Assembly: GCF_003597395.2 (NCBI RefSeq)
Contig: NC_133778.1
Span: 26,572,108-26,636,107, forward strand
Reading direction: 5' to 3'
DNA length: 64,000 bases
DNA from: Chelonoidis abingdonii
Lineage: Eukaryota > Chordata > Testudines > Testudinidae
Each line of letters opens with the position of its first letter. Within the stretch, counting starts at the first letter, position 1. The notes beneath the pieces are model-generated. The model was not told the DNA's origin. It did no database searches and was given only the letters and a program-made list of their open reading frames with translations. Below are positions 12,569 to 23,590 of this stretch, in pieces. Position numbers and translations under genes: made by a program.

Positions 12569-14280
12569 GAAAACAAACCAGGCATTACATACATACAGTT
12601 GACAGATCTTGCAGTGTGACAGCTGGCTAAATTTTTTGCACAAACAGACTGTTGTTGAAATGTGATCTTTTTCCCCACACTGAAAATGTTTCAAATATTT
12701 TGCAAATCATTCACTTTTTATTCTTTCCTTTTTTCTTTCTTTTCCATCCTGTCCTTCTGTCACTTCTGAAAATGTGAAAATTACTGGGAACAAAACAACA
12801 GCATAATTTGGTGGAATCCATTTATAATGGTCAGATTTTATGTGCAAAGTTAGTTTAAAATGTTGAGATTTAAAAAAATCTCCATTTTTAAGTTGTTTAC
12901 AGTGCTTGAAATGGATCCAATTTTTTAGATTATTTTTGGAAACATTTTATGAAGTTGTTCTCACTTCTTTTAATCTTTCCTTTACTTGTTTTTCTCTTTC
13001 TATTTTCCTTTTTAGGTGAGCTCTAGACTTAAGAAGTGAAGGGAAATAGGATGACAACCAGTTCCCTGACTCTCTTTTCTCCAGATCTGGGTGCACAAGT
13101 GAATCTGGGCCCACAAGCAGATCATCTGTTAGAAAAATATCTTGCAGCAAGGAAGAAGGGAGTGGTAAAAAATTGGGAGTCTCTGTAGTGATAGATTATT
13201 GGAATTGTGGACCCTGGAGACAGTGAGTGGGGAAATATTACTGTTGTGACCGGATAGGAAAAGGAGGCGTGTTTTTCTTGTCTATCTTTCTGCATTTATG
13301 TGCAATAAGAAGATGGTGGCCTATTTTTTTTACATGCTAATTGCATGAAGTAGCATGATCCAGTAGCAAAAACAGTGAAGGGTATAGATGATATGGAGAA
13401 TCTCTTTAACCTTGCAATTTCTTCCATGGTATGAAGAAACTGTTTAATATGTTCTAGTGATTAAAATACATTGTTGATGGTGTTGATCTAAAGCCTCTAA
13501 GTATTCTCCGTGCTGGAATATTAATCATACTGTAATGGAAAGCAAAACCAAGCAAGTGATCCTCTTTCTCCCATGCCATTAGCTCAGTGATAAAACCAAA
13601 CAAAGCAAATGTTGCTAGTGAGAAACATTCAGCACAATTCTGCATATCAATGCACTTTCAACCCTGCACCCTTGGGATCTGGGGAAAACATTTGAGCTGT
13701 GCTGCAGATGATTGGATAACTTCTAGAATACTTCTCAGATGATTTCTATCATTTTGAAACATGTAGGCACTTTATGATATTTCTGAATAGGATAAATCCC
13801 CACACTGCAAAGTACACCACTATAGAGCACATTTCATAATGTGAAAATTGCATTTGGCTTTGTAAGCACCGATTCATCTGAGCTTTAGGGCTGAATCCTA
13901 CTGCAAACTACCTCAGAAGACTTGATTTGCTCAAACAGTACGTTCATAAATGGTAATCTTTTTGGATGCTGTCGTCTGGGAAAGTGACAGCACAAATGAT
14001 GTCATTGTGAGTGGATGCTCCTGCAATATGGAGTGTCAGGAAAGAAGTATCAATAAAAGTTGTTGCATTAATATGAGTAGGAGGTGGTGGGGAGATGAAT
14101 AATGATACGGACATCAGACACTCATAAGTTTAATTTTGCTCACTCCAGGCTCTGTATAAAGCCCAGTGAGGCCAATGAGTCTTCCTTTTGATTTCAGTCT
14201 ACTTTCAGTCAAACCTGCTAACATCACCCTAAAAAGTTTAGCTTCTTTCATTAGAGGGGCTCAAAAGGCATTGCACATTG
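11401..14280. other. Noncoding DNA with an A(26) tract
   Basis: No gene or named repeat. A pure A run occupies about 12543-12568. It is not clearly the tail of a retrocopy, because no recognisable parent sequence precedes it. The 82-residue minus frame there reads through the run as poly-phenylalanine and is an artefact. Confidence 0.45.
12543..12568. repeat. Poly-A tract
   Basis: An uninterrupted run of about 26 A residues followed by 'gaaaacaaacc'. It is either a mononucleotide microsatellite or the relic of a retroposed tail. Run length from assembly may be imprecise. Confidence 0.9.
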
Positions 14281-14284
14281 ATTA

Positions 14285-14370
14285 CCTTGAGTACCTTGTG
14301 AGGTGAAGCTGCATTGTCGCCCTTAACAGATAGTGAAACGGGCAGAGAGTATTTTGCCTCAGATCATAGT
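14285..14370 (-). repeat. MIR-type SINE fragment
   Basis: 'ttaacagatagtgaaacggg' followed by 'cagagagtattttgcctcag' resembles the reversed MIR segment 'ttacagatgaggaaactgag...cagagaggttaagtgacttgcc'. Ends are not visible. Confidence 0.4.
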
Positions 14371-15550
14371 GACTAGTTTGGCTCCCAACTCCCTTCTTGA
14401 ATAACTAGACAATCCTCCCTCGTTAAGTGCTTACAATGTGCCTGGTAGTAAGCAAGTGTGTACGTTATCAAATGTAACACCCAACACCGAGTATCTCTGG
14501 TAATATCGTAGGTGATCCAGAGCTGTAAAAAAATAAACGTGACCACAAAGATGAGGTGGGAGAAGGTAGGTACTTTAGTTTCTCCTGTTCTTTTAAGTTC
14601 AGGCTGTTCTTTGAGTGAAAAAAAATAGGTAATTATTATCTTTGCTGTGTTACGTTGCTGTGCGTAATTCACCTCAAAAGCATAAGGCAGAAAATTCAAA
14701 TGATCAAGTGTAAAGCAATCAAAATCAGCGGCAGTTAATTATGTGCTGCCTTTGAAGTCATATATTTACTCAATTGAAGCTGTGTTCTTGCGTTGCTGCT
14801 TTCAGAAGATTTTTTGGTGCTAGTCTTAGACAATTCTGTGTTTACATCACATGCAATCGTAGGAAGGTGGAGGGGTGGGAGGGATGCCTGCATAGACTTC
14901 CAACTTGCACTTTTCCTTTGACTTGCACCTTACACCTGAATTGAAGATTCTGCTCATCTTTCATCTCACAGGTTTGAAAACTCGTAATTATAGCTGTTTC
15001 CATTCATGACCATGCTTAATTTCTAAGAAACCTTCATTACAGTTGTTCTGCAGTGTATTATGGGTCTAATACAAAGGTAATGTGAGTCTTTCCAATTACT
15101 TCAGTGACTACTTGATCAGGACCCATAGGCTTGATCCGTCAAACTCAGCTGAAATATCCCTGTTGATTCAATGAGCTTTGGATCAGGTCCTATGTGAATA
15201 AACTTGGATTCTCTACCACAGTCTGTAATTGGAGAGCTGTAGCATTTACTGAGACAAATCCAGTGGACGATGACAGCATGTATTCTGTACCTTCTCATCT
15301 AAATATGACACCAACAATATTTTTACCCCGTGAAAAGGGATAATTGGTGGTAGTACCAGCATCAATATGGCTGAAGGTCTGTTTATGTTCCCACAGAATT
15401 CAAAGGTGTATAAAGTGAAAGAAAATTCCCCCAGGACTGCAAAATATCTGTTTTGGAACTATTTTGAAATAACAATCAGTCAATTGGAAAATTACCTCTA
15501 AAAATGACCCTTTCCCCCAGCTCATAACACTGAAACTCTTCTTCCTCAGT
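14371..15550. other. Noncoding DNA, mostly unrecognised
   Basis: No coding signal. Near 15113-15192, 'gatcaggacccataggc' and 'tggatcaggtcctatgtg' are partial complements around 'attcaatgagc'. This again resembles the short palindromic repeats. Confidence 0.4.
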
Positions 15551-15762
15551 CCCAGATCTTCAGAGTGGAGGAAAGTGACTCAATGTCTTGGCCTACTACA
15601 TCTGAAGAAAACTCTTATCTATCCCATAGTGTTGTCCATGGGTCCATCTCTAATGCATCCGAGGGTGCCAAGGGAGTTGGCTGATGTGATTGCAGAGCCA
15701 TTGGCCATTATCTTTGATGGTGATCGGGGGAGGTCCTGGACAACTGGAAAAAGGCAAATATA

Positions 15763-16101
15763 GTGCCCGTCTTTAAAAAAGGGAAGGAGGAGAATCCGGG
15801 AAACTACAGACCAGTCAGCCTCACCTCAGTCCCTAGAAAAATCATGGAGCAAGTCCTCATGGAATCCATTTTGAAGCACTTGGAGGAGAGGAAGGTGATC
15901 AGGAACAGTCAACATGGATTCACCAAGGGAAAGTCATGCCTGACCTACCTGATTGCCTTCTATGATGAGATAACTGGCTCTGTAGATATAGGGAAAGCGG
16001 TGGATGTGATATACCTTGACTTGACCAAAGCTTTTGATACAGTCTCCCACAGTATTCTTGTCAGCAAGTTAAAAAGTATGGATTGGATGAATGGACTATA
16101 A
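15763..16101 (+). pseudogene. CR1 ORF2 reverse transcriptase fragment
   Basis: Longest unbroken coding piece of this CR1 copy, 112 residues. It covers RT fingers motifs: 'NYRPVSLTSVPRKIMEQ' near residue 14, 'QHGFTKGKSC' near 49, and the palm segment 'DVIYLDLTKAFDTVSH' near 80, where the first catalytic aspartate lies. The frame then shifts in 'LKSMDWMNGL', where related copies read through a longer spacer. The methionine start is not biological. Confidence 0.9.
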
Positions 16102-16333
16102 GGTGGATAGAAAGCTGGCCAGATCATCGGGCTCAACAGGTAGTGATCAATGGCTTGATATCGAGTTGGTAGGCGGTATCAAGCAGAGTGCCCCATGGTT
16201 TTGTTCAACATCTTAATTAATCTGGATGATGAGATGAACTGCAACCTCAGCAAGTTCGTGGATGACACTAAGCTGTGGGGGAGAGTATATAGACAGGAGG
16301 GTAGGAGACAGGGTCTAGAGTGACCTAGACAAA

Positions 16334-16723
16334 TTGGAGAATTGGGCCAAAAGAAAGATGAGGTTCAACAAGGACAAGTGCAGAGTCCTGCCCTTAGGAT
16401 GGAAGAATCCCATGCACTGCTACAGGCTGAGGACCAACTGGCTAAGCGGCAGTTATGCAGAAAAGAACCTAGGGATTACAGTGAACAAGAAGCTGGATAT
16501 GAGTCAACAGTGTGTCCTTGTTACCAATAAGGCTAACGGCATATTGGGCTGCATTAGTACGAGCATTGCCAGCAGACTGAGAGAAGTGATTATTCCCCTC
16601 TATTCAGCACTGGTGAGGCCACATCTGGAATACTGCTGCCAGTTTTGCTCCCCCCTCCCCCGACTACAGAAAGGATGTGGACAAATTGGAGAGTGTCCAG
16701 CAGAGGGCAACGAAAATGATTAG
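16334..16723 (+). pseudogene. CR1 ORF2 C-terminal fragment
   Basis: 129 residues beginning 'MENWAKRKMRFNKDKCRVL', which corresponds to the RT thumb region of CR1. It continues through 'EKNLGITVNKKLDMSQQC' to 'LVRPHLEYCCQFCSPL'. The frame breaks in the following segment, where the plus strand still reads as CR1 at the DNA level. It lies in line with the RT fragment upstream but in a different frame. Confidence 0.9.
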
Positions 16724-17344
16724 AGGGCTGGGGCACAAGATTTGTGAGTAGATGCTGAAGGAACTGGGCTTATTTAGTCTGCAGAAGACAGGAGTGAGGG
16801 GGGGATTTGATAGCAGCCTTCAACTACCTGAAGTGGGGTTCCACAGAGGATGGAGCTAGGCTGTTCTCAGTGGTGGCAGATGACAAAACAGGGAGTAATG
16901 GGGGAGATCCAGGTTGGATATTGAGGAAAAGCTATTTCACTAGAAGGGTGTGAAGCACTGGAATGAGTTATCTAGGAAGGTGGTGGAATCTGCATCCTTA
17001 GAGATTTTTAACATCTGGCTTGACAAATCCCTGGCTGGGGTGATTAAGTTGGGGTTGGTCATATTTTGAGCAGGGATAGGACTAGATGACCTCCTGAAGT
17101 CTCTTCCAACCCTATGATTCTATGATTCAAGGGGAATTAATTATTTCAATCTCTTTAGAATGTAAAACTGACATTAAAAATGCTAAGGAGTATTTCTGCC
17201 TAAGATATTTGATGCTTGTCAATTCATATCAGACTGACAGCTATGAAGAACTGTTATCTACAAAACAGATACAAAATAGATAGTATAGTGAAACCTTCCC
17301 CAAGTGCCTTTGCCCTAATTTGGGGGACCGCTCCTAGAGAAGTT

Positions 17345-18010
17345 AGTTTAGGGCAGCAATGAAGCTCGTCCACTCCAGTCTGTTTCTGGCAAGTCTTTCA
17401 ATGGTTCCCCAGGTGCATCAGGTTTTTCAGCTCAGCTTCCACAGTTTTTTGCCATGTTGTTTTTGGGTGACTTCATTTACACTTGTCTTCAGGTGTCCAT
17501 CTTATTGCTATTCTGGTGATGGAATCTGAAGCACATGACCAATTCATCTCCAATACCAGCTGGTAATGATGGTGCTCTCCTCTTCTTGGCTGCAATGTGT
17601 GTAAAAAGGTATTGATCTGATATTGTTCTGAGTCAAAAGATATGGAGAATTTTTCTGGTAGGTTGTATGGAATGAAAACAGTTTGAACATATCATACTTT
17701 GACATTCTGCACCCTTCAGCTCTGATAAATACTGAGTTTGGTTTTGGTGTTGTATTTTGATGATTTCCAGGCTGTTTTTCTGCCCTTGGCTCTGTTCTGG
17801 ATGTCCTGGCTTGTTCCACTGTCCTCACTGATAGTGCTGCCCGAGTATGTGAATGTTTCTACATTACTGAGAACATAATCCTCTATCCATACTGGTGATG
17901 GTGAGGATATATTAAGAGTCATATCTGTCTTACTGCATTTGATTTTCAGTCCAATTTGCTGTCTGAATGTGTTGAGTTGGGTTGTTTTTTCTTGTATGTG
18001 GTTGCCCAGG
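17345..18010 (-). pseudogene. Decayed RTE-like LINE, RT thumb and C-terminus
   Basis: Reading the minus strand from 18010 downwards gives 'QIGLKIKCSKTDMTLN', then 'VETFTYSGSTISEDSGTSQD' with 'TKLSIYQS' after it. Some 350 bases later come 'WYWR' and 'IGHVLQIPS', with stops between them, and near the end 'WGTIERLARNRLEW'. The order 'FtYLGStis...dI..R...W.s...tKlriy' followed by 'W.WiGHvLR' and 'W.....A.dR..Wr' is that of one group of non-LTR retrotransposons, which I associate with the RTE side of the tree. Here L is S in 'YLGS' and several stops interrupt the frame. It runs opposite to the adjacent CR1. No RT catalytic box is present. The clade needs a profile search. Confidence 0.65.
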
Positions 18011-18169
18011 GGAATGAATGGTTTCGTAATGAGCTAGAGCTTTTCACCTTTTTGTCACAAAAAGTCTAGCCCAGCTTAGTGATTAGTTGTTACTATCTAA
18101 TGGTTGCTTGGTGATCCCAGTCTAGCTCCTAGTCAACAAGAGAGCATCCAAATCTTGCCACCACTTCAA

Positions 18170-18570
18170 CATTTTGAAGATCTGACTGTTCTCTATCCCA
18201 ACAGCTAAAACTCTCATCTCAGCTATGTTTTGATCACTTTCCACACTGATAGTCACAATTTCTTCCCCTCACCCCTGTTTCCCAATGCAATCTAGCAAAA
18301 ATTCAGCCACCAAAACTTTCTTCCTTGGCCAATATGACCGCTAGATCCCCTCCTTGTATCTCTGATCTGATTCCTTTCTTCCAATGAATTCAAATTTAAT
18401 TTTTTAGATCTTGTCTTCAAAGTTCCAGCCTACATCTCTGACCTAACTTCTTATCGTGGCATCACCCAGCACCTCTACTTTTGTCAATGATCCCAAATCT
18501 GATATCCTGTCTGCCTGCTTCTGCCCTAACTGTCTCCATGCCATGTTGTCTATTCTAATTCATGGCTCTG
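18170..18570 (+). pseudogene. L2/L3-like LINE ORF2 C-terminal fossil
   Basis: The plus strand keeps 'aactctcatctcagctatg', 'ccaatgcaatctagcaaaaa', 'gccaccaaaactttcttcct' and 'aaatttaattttttagatc', in the order of a pyrimidine-rich LINE 3' coding region that I know from sauropsids. Translation of the middle gives 'EFKFNFLDLVFKVPAYISDL', comparable to 'rikFKLLvfTFKALhglAPaYLsDL'. Several stops are present. It starts about 160 bp beyond the inverted RTE-like fossil and is followed at once by a MIR. Confidence 0.5.
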
Positions 18571-18574
18571 TGTA

Positions 18575-18710
18575 AACTTCCTGGATGTCTTTGGGCAAGT
18601 TAAAAGTTACAACCTCTATCTTTATTCTCTTCTTAACAGGGTGTTGTGAGGCTAAATTCATTGACAAACAGCAAGAATCGGAGATGGAAGGTGCCATATG
18701 AGTGATGCTT
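18575..18710 (+). repeat. MIR-type SINE
   Basis: 'gatgtctttgggcaagtta' is followed by 'ggtgttgtgaggctaaattc' and 'cggagatggaaggtgccata'. This is the order of a MIR/CORE-SINE with its 3' half: 'cttgggcaagtca', 'gttgtgaggataaat', then a tail 'gatggaaggcgctata'. Decayed, with no clear target duplication. Confidence 0.6.
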
Positions 18711-18719
18711 GCAAATTTT

Positions 18720-19860
18720 TCTCTCTTTAGTTGTCTACTTGCAATTTTCATTTGAAAAATTGTTGCCCTGTTCTAATATATCCACTCAGTGAAAATAATC
18801 AGCTAATGTAGAAAATGGATTTTTGTATTACTGTAGATACAACAAGTTGGAGAAAAGCATAAGAAGGAATAAATCAAATATTTGTTAGCTTTGTTGGCAG
18901 ACATCTTTTCTAATACTTTCAAGAACACTCTGGACTCCAAGGAGAATAGACAAGCCAAGTTTAAGAGACTCTGATGTATGCTGGTCTTTGGAACCTGGTA
19001 CAAGGACACTTACACTGATGCTGTTGCAGTGCCCAATAATTAGGTCATCTGGTTGCTGAGACAAAATAATTCAAGATCATGTTAATTCACACTGTTAAAA
19101 TTTCTTCCTTTCTAACTCTTCTGAAGGGAACTGAGGATAATGGATGATTGTTTTAGAATTAATAGAGCATCTTATGGATGGTCTTATGGTGCTGGTGACT
19201 AAATTAATCATAGGTGCTCATACCATGATTATAAGCATGGTATGACTATCTGGGGAGATGATAGATGAGAAAGAAGATTGAAAGAAACCCACCAGTTGTT
19301 AAAACTTTACTGTCAGCTTAGCTAAATGTGGAGCACATAATGAGACATAATTTCAGATTTCCCTAAGAAGTCAAACTCCTTTCTCTTACAAAACTGAACG
19401 GAATGGAATGGAAATAGCCGAATGGCTAAATTATGCACTGCTTTACACCCTTTGCCAGTGTTTTCCAAAGTGTGGTGTGTGCCCTCTGAGAGGAATGCAA
19501 AGGACTTGTCAGAAGTGGGGCAGGGGGGCAAGGACACACATCTCAATTATTCATCAAAACCTCACTTTCATTTAAAACAAAGGCTCTAGTTCAGGAGTTT
19601 CCTTTGCAATGGTGGTGTTTTGATTCTAAACCATTGTCCTAGCCCCCAGCATAGGACACTTGGCTGCATGAATCAATGTTGCCACTGTCTCTGTGCTCTG
19701 GCTATTTCTAGCTGCTGGAATCTCCTTGAGGGGCTGTAGGCAGGTGTAGGGAAGCTAGCATGGCCTTTGGACTGCTTTACTTTGCATCCAGGACTGGATA
19801 GGTCTGCAGCCAACACCAGATTCTTTTTTGTATTTTTCTCCAACTTTTCAAGCTGCGACA
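18720..19860. other. Noncoding DNA, nothing recognised
   Basis: The small minus-strand frames here show no domain. 'catgattataagcatg' near 19223 forms a short perfect-looking hairpin, but is too small to interpret. Confidence 0.4.
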
Positions 19861-19865
19861 AATGC

Positions 19866-20061
19866 TACACCTCTACCTCAATATAATGCAACCCAATATA
19901 ACACAAATTCGGATATAACACAGTAAAGCAGTGCTCCGGGGCAGGGGGAAGGGCTGTACACTCTGGTGGATAAAAGCAAGTTCGCTATAACGGGCTTTCA
20001 CCTATAACGCAGTAAGATTTTTTGGCTCCCGAGGACAACATTGTATCGAGGTAGAGGTATA
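19866..20061. mobile_element. 196-bp MITE with TA ends (Tc1/mariner-pogo type)
   Basis: The left end 'tacacctctacctc' and the reverse complement of the right end 'gaggtagaggtata' agree at 13 of 14 positions, so the element has terminal inverted repeats bounded by TA at both sides. Internal sequence includes 'aatataacacaaattcgg', 'gcagtgctccgggg' and 'ttcacctataacgcagtaag'. Both arms also carry 'atataac'-like and 'tataacg'-like repeats. TA target preference and a length near 200 bp fit a non-autonomous Tc1/mariner superfamily element (pogo or Tigger-like). It codes for nothing. Confidence 0.85.
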
Positions 20062-20795
20062 CTTAGATGAAGCTCAGAATCTGAGTTCAGGAGTCCTCCT
20101 TACTCCTATTCTATTTGACAGGCCTGCTTAGACTTCATATCAACAAAATGCCACAAGCTGCTTTACAGCTATTTATTTTCTTTCCCGAGGAAAGGAACAA
20201 TACATATTTTGTCATATCTTATTATACTAAAAGGCTATTAATGAGACATAAGCTGTTTAAGTGTTCAAAATAGACATTTTTTCCAGAGAATGTTTCTACG
20301 TTTGAAGAGGATTTGCCATTTGATTGAGGAATATCTCAATATATACAATGCTACAGCAGTAAATAACATGACATTTTAGAATGTATTTAAAATTACTTAT
20401 CTTCTGTATATATGAAAAATGAAGTGAATTCATATTTCTATCAACCTCTGTCTTTGAGTTTCCAGATATATCTAGACGCTTCTGTTGTAATAGCTTTAAA
20501 AACACAGCAATTGATTTTTGGATTAATCTTGTAATCTCCACTCTCATGGTACAAAACTGCAGAAAATATACACAGTGCCACCCCAAAGCTGGGTCAGCCA
20601 CTAGAGCTGGATTCAGTTTTAGAGAAGGGCTCAAGTAGATTGAGACAAAAGTAAACCTTTTAACTTGCTTAAGATAGCAATTCAATATGATACTTTTTCT
20701 CTTATTAAATGCAGCTCTGACAGTTAAGGAAACTTGCAAGCAGAGAGTATTCAAACAGAGTAGCCTTCTCTGGTGCCTTGCCCTCTGTACTCCCT
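20062..20795. other. AT-rich DNA with a 152-residue chance frame
   Basis: The minus-strand open frame at 20296-20754 is one of the longest in the window. It has no recognisable motif, no splice context and the biased composition of AT-rich DNA. I treat it as chance. Nothing else seen. Confidence 0.45.
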
Positions 20796-20799
20796 CCCC

Positions 20800-20945
20800 T
20801 CCCCAGCACCCTCCATGGTGCCTTTCAAGGATCTGTCATCAGTTCCACTCACTGATATCCTCTTCTTCCTCAGTAAACTTACCCTCACCCAAGACCCCAA
20901 CTGCAGTACCACTTCTGCCTCCATGACATTGCCTTATGTCTCATC
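20800..20945 (+). repeat. Possible LINE RT fragment, very decayed
   Basis: 'gtgcctttcaaggatctgtc' followed by 'ccactcactgatatcctctt' and then 'gcagtaccacttctgcctcc' with 'atgacattgcc' recalls an L2/L3 RT region. In that region 'ggttctgtccttgg...cccctcctcttc' leads to 'cagtatcacctctatgctgatgacacc', which encodes YADDT. The catalytic triplets are no longer readable. Weak call. Confidence 0.35.
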
Positions 20946-21785
20946 AGGTTAATTCCACACAGATTCCATGCAAAGGAGGCAGCAAAGTAGAACTCTTTGC
21001 AAGCCAAAGTACTTCTGTTAAAGCTGGATAGCAAGTCTCTAGAAATGAGGCTGCGACCCAGGGGAATCTCCAGGAATGTAACCATATTAATCAAGTGAGC
21101 TTTCTTCCTTCTTCCTATTCAGGATGTCCTTCACATCTCCCATTTCTCCCATGCTGTTTACCCTTCCCCACCCCTAAAGAACCCATAGTGTCATTACTCT
21201 TCTTTCAACAAAGGAGGACTGGATTCGCCAATCTGTTCCACTAATTGGGTGGAGGTATCATTGCTGACACAAAGCAAATGATAGCTCTTCAGAAGTAACA
21301 CTATTCCACCTTCTTTACTCAAGACAGGGAGAACAGAAAAAAAAATGAACAAATGATGAATTGACTCTCTCTATTCCTTTCCTGACTCCACTGATATGGG
21401 TTTTTCCTCCCACTCTGAAACATCTGTTTAGTCTCCTCATGTCAGTCACCTTACTCTGTAGTTTAAATGTATTGTCACAGTGTAATTGTCAGTACAGTAG
21501 ATGTTAACAAGTGCAACAGCAGTTCTATTAAACACTGATTGCCATCCTGTAAATAATGCTTAAAAGTCTGGACTGTGTTTTACAAGACAAAGAAGGGTTA
21601 TTAGGATCAGTCTGTGCCTTGCCTGGACTGGTAAGCAGGTAATGATGCATGCCGGACACTGGCACTTCCATTTGTTTTCCTAATGCACCTGAAATTTGAA
21701 ATTTCTCTCACATACAGTGGAGGGTTTTTTCTTACAAATGACACAGCCACTCAATCTTTTATTTCTCTTATATATAACATGAAGA
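20946..21785. other. Noncoding DNA, nothing recognised
   Basis: No coding or repeat signal I can support. Confidence 0.4.
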
Positions 21786-21829
21786 AACATAACAAATTAT
21801 TTGCATTGGCTTTCACTGCAGAGGATGTG

Positions 21830-22063
21830 AGGGAGGTTCCCATACCTGAGCCATTCTTTTTAGGGGACAAGTCTGAGGAACAGTCCCAGACTGAGATGTC
21901 CATAGAGGAGGTTTTGGAACAAATTAATAAATTAAACAGTAATAAGTCACCAGGACCAGGTGGTATTCAGACAAGAGTTCCGAAGGAACTCAAATATGAA
22001 ATTACAGAACTAGCTGTGTTATGTAACCTATCTCTTAAATCAACCTCTGAAGCAGATGACTAG
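21830..22063 (+). pseudogene. CR1 ORF2 fragment upstream of RT
   Basis: The C-terminal part of an open frame that begins at 21683. It reads 'AEDVREVPIPEPFFLGDKSE', then 'LEQINKLNSNKSPGPGGIQT'. This is the linker between endonuclease and RT in CR1; the conserved form is 'KSPGPDGIhPrVLKEL'. Here D is G. The copy at 58930 keeps 'SPGPDGIHPAVLKEL'. Stop at 22063. Confidence 0.85.
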
Positions 22064-22075
22064 AGGATAGCTAAT

Positions 22076-22366
22076 GTGATTCCATTTTTTTTTAAAGGTT
22101 CTAGAGATCATCCTGGAAATTACAGGCCAATAAGCCTAACTACAGTATCAAGCAAACTGTTTGACACTATAGCAAAGAACAGAATTATCAGACAGGTAGA
22201 TCAATATAATTTGTTGGGAAAGAGTCAACACAACTTTTGTAAAGAGAAATCATGTCTCACCAATTTATTAGAATTCTTTAAAGGGGTCAAAAATGTGGAC
22301 AAGGGGGATCCAGTGGATATAATGTACTTGGACTTTCAGAAAGCCTTTGACATGACCCCTCATTAA
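22076..22366 (+). pseudogene. CR1 ORF2 RT fingers and palm fragment
   Basis: 96 residues with 'NYRPISLTTVSSKLFDTIAK' near residue 16, 'QHNFCKEKSCLTNLLEFF' near 52, and 'DIMYLDFQKAFD' near 82, which carries the first catalytic Asp. It ends early at a TAA in 'tcattaaaggctc', a stop not expected in the intact family. The 104-residue open frame on the opposite strand at 22407-22721 is its shadow. Confidence 0.88.
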
Positions 22367-22512
22367 AGGCTCTTAAGCAAAACATGGGGTAAGAGGGAAA
22401 CATGGATCAGTAACTGGTTAAAAAACAGAAAGCTAAGGGTAGAACTAAATAGTCAGTTTTCACAACAGAAAGAGGTAAATAGCAGAGTCTCCAAGGATCT
22501 GTACTGGGACCA

Positions 22513-22746
22513 GTGCTGTTCAATATATTCATAAATGATCTGGGAAAAAGGGTAATTAGTACAGTGGCAAAGTATGCAGATGATACAAAATTCTCTAGGA
22601 TAGTTAAGTATGAAGAGATACAAAGGAATCTTACAAAACTAAGTGAATGGACAACAAAATGGCAAATTAAATTTAATTTTGATAAATGCAAAATAATGCA
22701 CATTGGAAAACATAATCCCAACTATACATACAAAATGATAGGGTAA
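22513..22746 (+). pseudogene. CR1 ORF2 fragment with YADD box
   Basis: 77 residues: 'MLFNIFINDLGKRVISTVAK' leads into 'YADDTKFSRI', the catalytic box of RT, and then 'WQIKFNFDKCKIMHIGKHN' in the thumb. The frame ends at 22746, just before the 512-bp insertion. Confidence 0.9.
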
Positions 22747-22785
22747 AAATTAGCTGTTGTCAATTAAGAAAGAGATCTAGGAGTC

Positions 22786-23297
22786 CAGGGTGGTAACCAA
22801 GGAGGGGTGAGCAAGTAGCCACCCCGGACGCAAAGCCACAGGGGTGGAAAAATTGGGTGGAGGATGCAGGGTCACATGCACCCCAAGATTTCTGCTTTCC
22901 ATTTAGCACAGAGGTTTTCAAGTTATAGGACATGCCCTGTGATCTCATAGCAGTTGGGATCTGCAAGAAAGGGCCGGCTCCATGGGGTATCACTGGCTGG
23001 TGCTAGTTTCCTTTTGGGGAGGAAGCAAGAGCACATCAGGGGCACAGCTTGGAGCGGTGCCACCCACTGTACTGGGAGCACCTGACCATGCAGAAGTGGC
23101 CCGGCTCGGGAAGCAGGGCGGCTAGGGCTTCTGGCCAGTCAGCGCCCCAACTCCCACAGTGCAGAGAGCCAGAGGACCGAACAGGCAGGGCAGCTCCCAG
23201 GAGTTTCTGATCCACTGGCTCCTGGCAGGAGATGTTTTCAAATGCCCCTCTAGAGGGCGCAAATATGCTTGCTCACCCTGGGCGATAATATGTCTAG
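22786..23297. mobile_element. 512-bp insertion in CR1, candidate DNA transposon
   Basis: Comparison with the copy at 56150 shows that 'gatctaggagtc' should run directly into 'attgtggatagttctc'. Instead 512 bp intervene. They are bounded by 'taggagtc' (22778-22785) and 'ttggagtc' (23298-23305), a 7-of-8 duplication as expected of a hAT-type insertion. Near the ends, 'gggtgagcaag' at 22805-22815 is repeated in perfect inverse at 23269-23279. The inside is GC-rich and codes for nothing recognisable. The family is unknown to me. The inverted repeats lie 19 bp inside the left junction and 18 bp inside the right one, so the exact element ends are uncertain. Confidence 0.6.
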
Positions 23298-23590
23298 TTG
23301 GAGTCATTGCAGAGAGTTCTCTGAAAATATCTGCTCAATATGCATCAGCAATCAAAGCTCACAGAATCGTAGAAACCATTAGGAAAGGGAGAGATTATGA
23401 TATTTTCTGTCTTCTTATGACACTATCTAAATCCATGGTGTACTCACACCTTGAATACTGTGTGCAGTTCTGGTCATCCCATTTCAAAAAATATATATTA
23501 GAAAAAGTATAGAGAAGGGCAAAAAATATTAGGGATATGGAACAACTTCCATATAAGGAGAGATTAAAAAGACTGGAAGTGTTCATTTTG

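Larger units (their letters stand above)
15555..17129 (+). mobile_element. CR1 LINE, 5'-truncated, with ORF2 RT remnant
   Basis: This 1.6-kb copy carries the 3' half of a CR1 non-LTR retrotransposon. The broken ORF2 gives 'FKKGKEENPGNYRPVSLT' (from about 15770), 'QHGFTKGKSCLT', 'VIYLDLTKAFDTVSH' and then, in another frame, 'FVDDTKLW' at 16255-16278. The last is the catalytic [FY]xDD box of reverse transcriptase with valine at the variable place. Further on, 'LVRPHLEYCCQF' matches the CR1 C-terminal region. Frameshifts and stops separate these pieces. The 3' untranslated region ends 'ctatgattctatgattc', the tandem octamer typical of CR1. It cannot encode a working polymerase. Confidence 0.95.

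Noticed and set aside
12446..12694. Frame with a long phenylalanine run
   Set aside because: Artefact of reading the reverse of an A(26) tract.
20296..20754. 152-residue minus-strand open frame
   Set aside because: No domain, no signal peptide pattern, no splice or promoter context, and composition typical of AT-rich noncoding DNA. A frame of this size is plausible by chance in 64 kb.
22407..22721. 104-residue minus frame with hydrophobic segments
   Set aside because: Lies exactly antisense to CR1 RT sequence with the YADD box, so it is a shadow. The same holds for 55896-56099 and 58822-59055.
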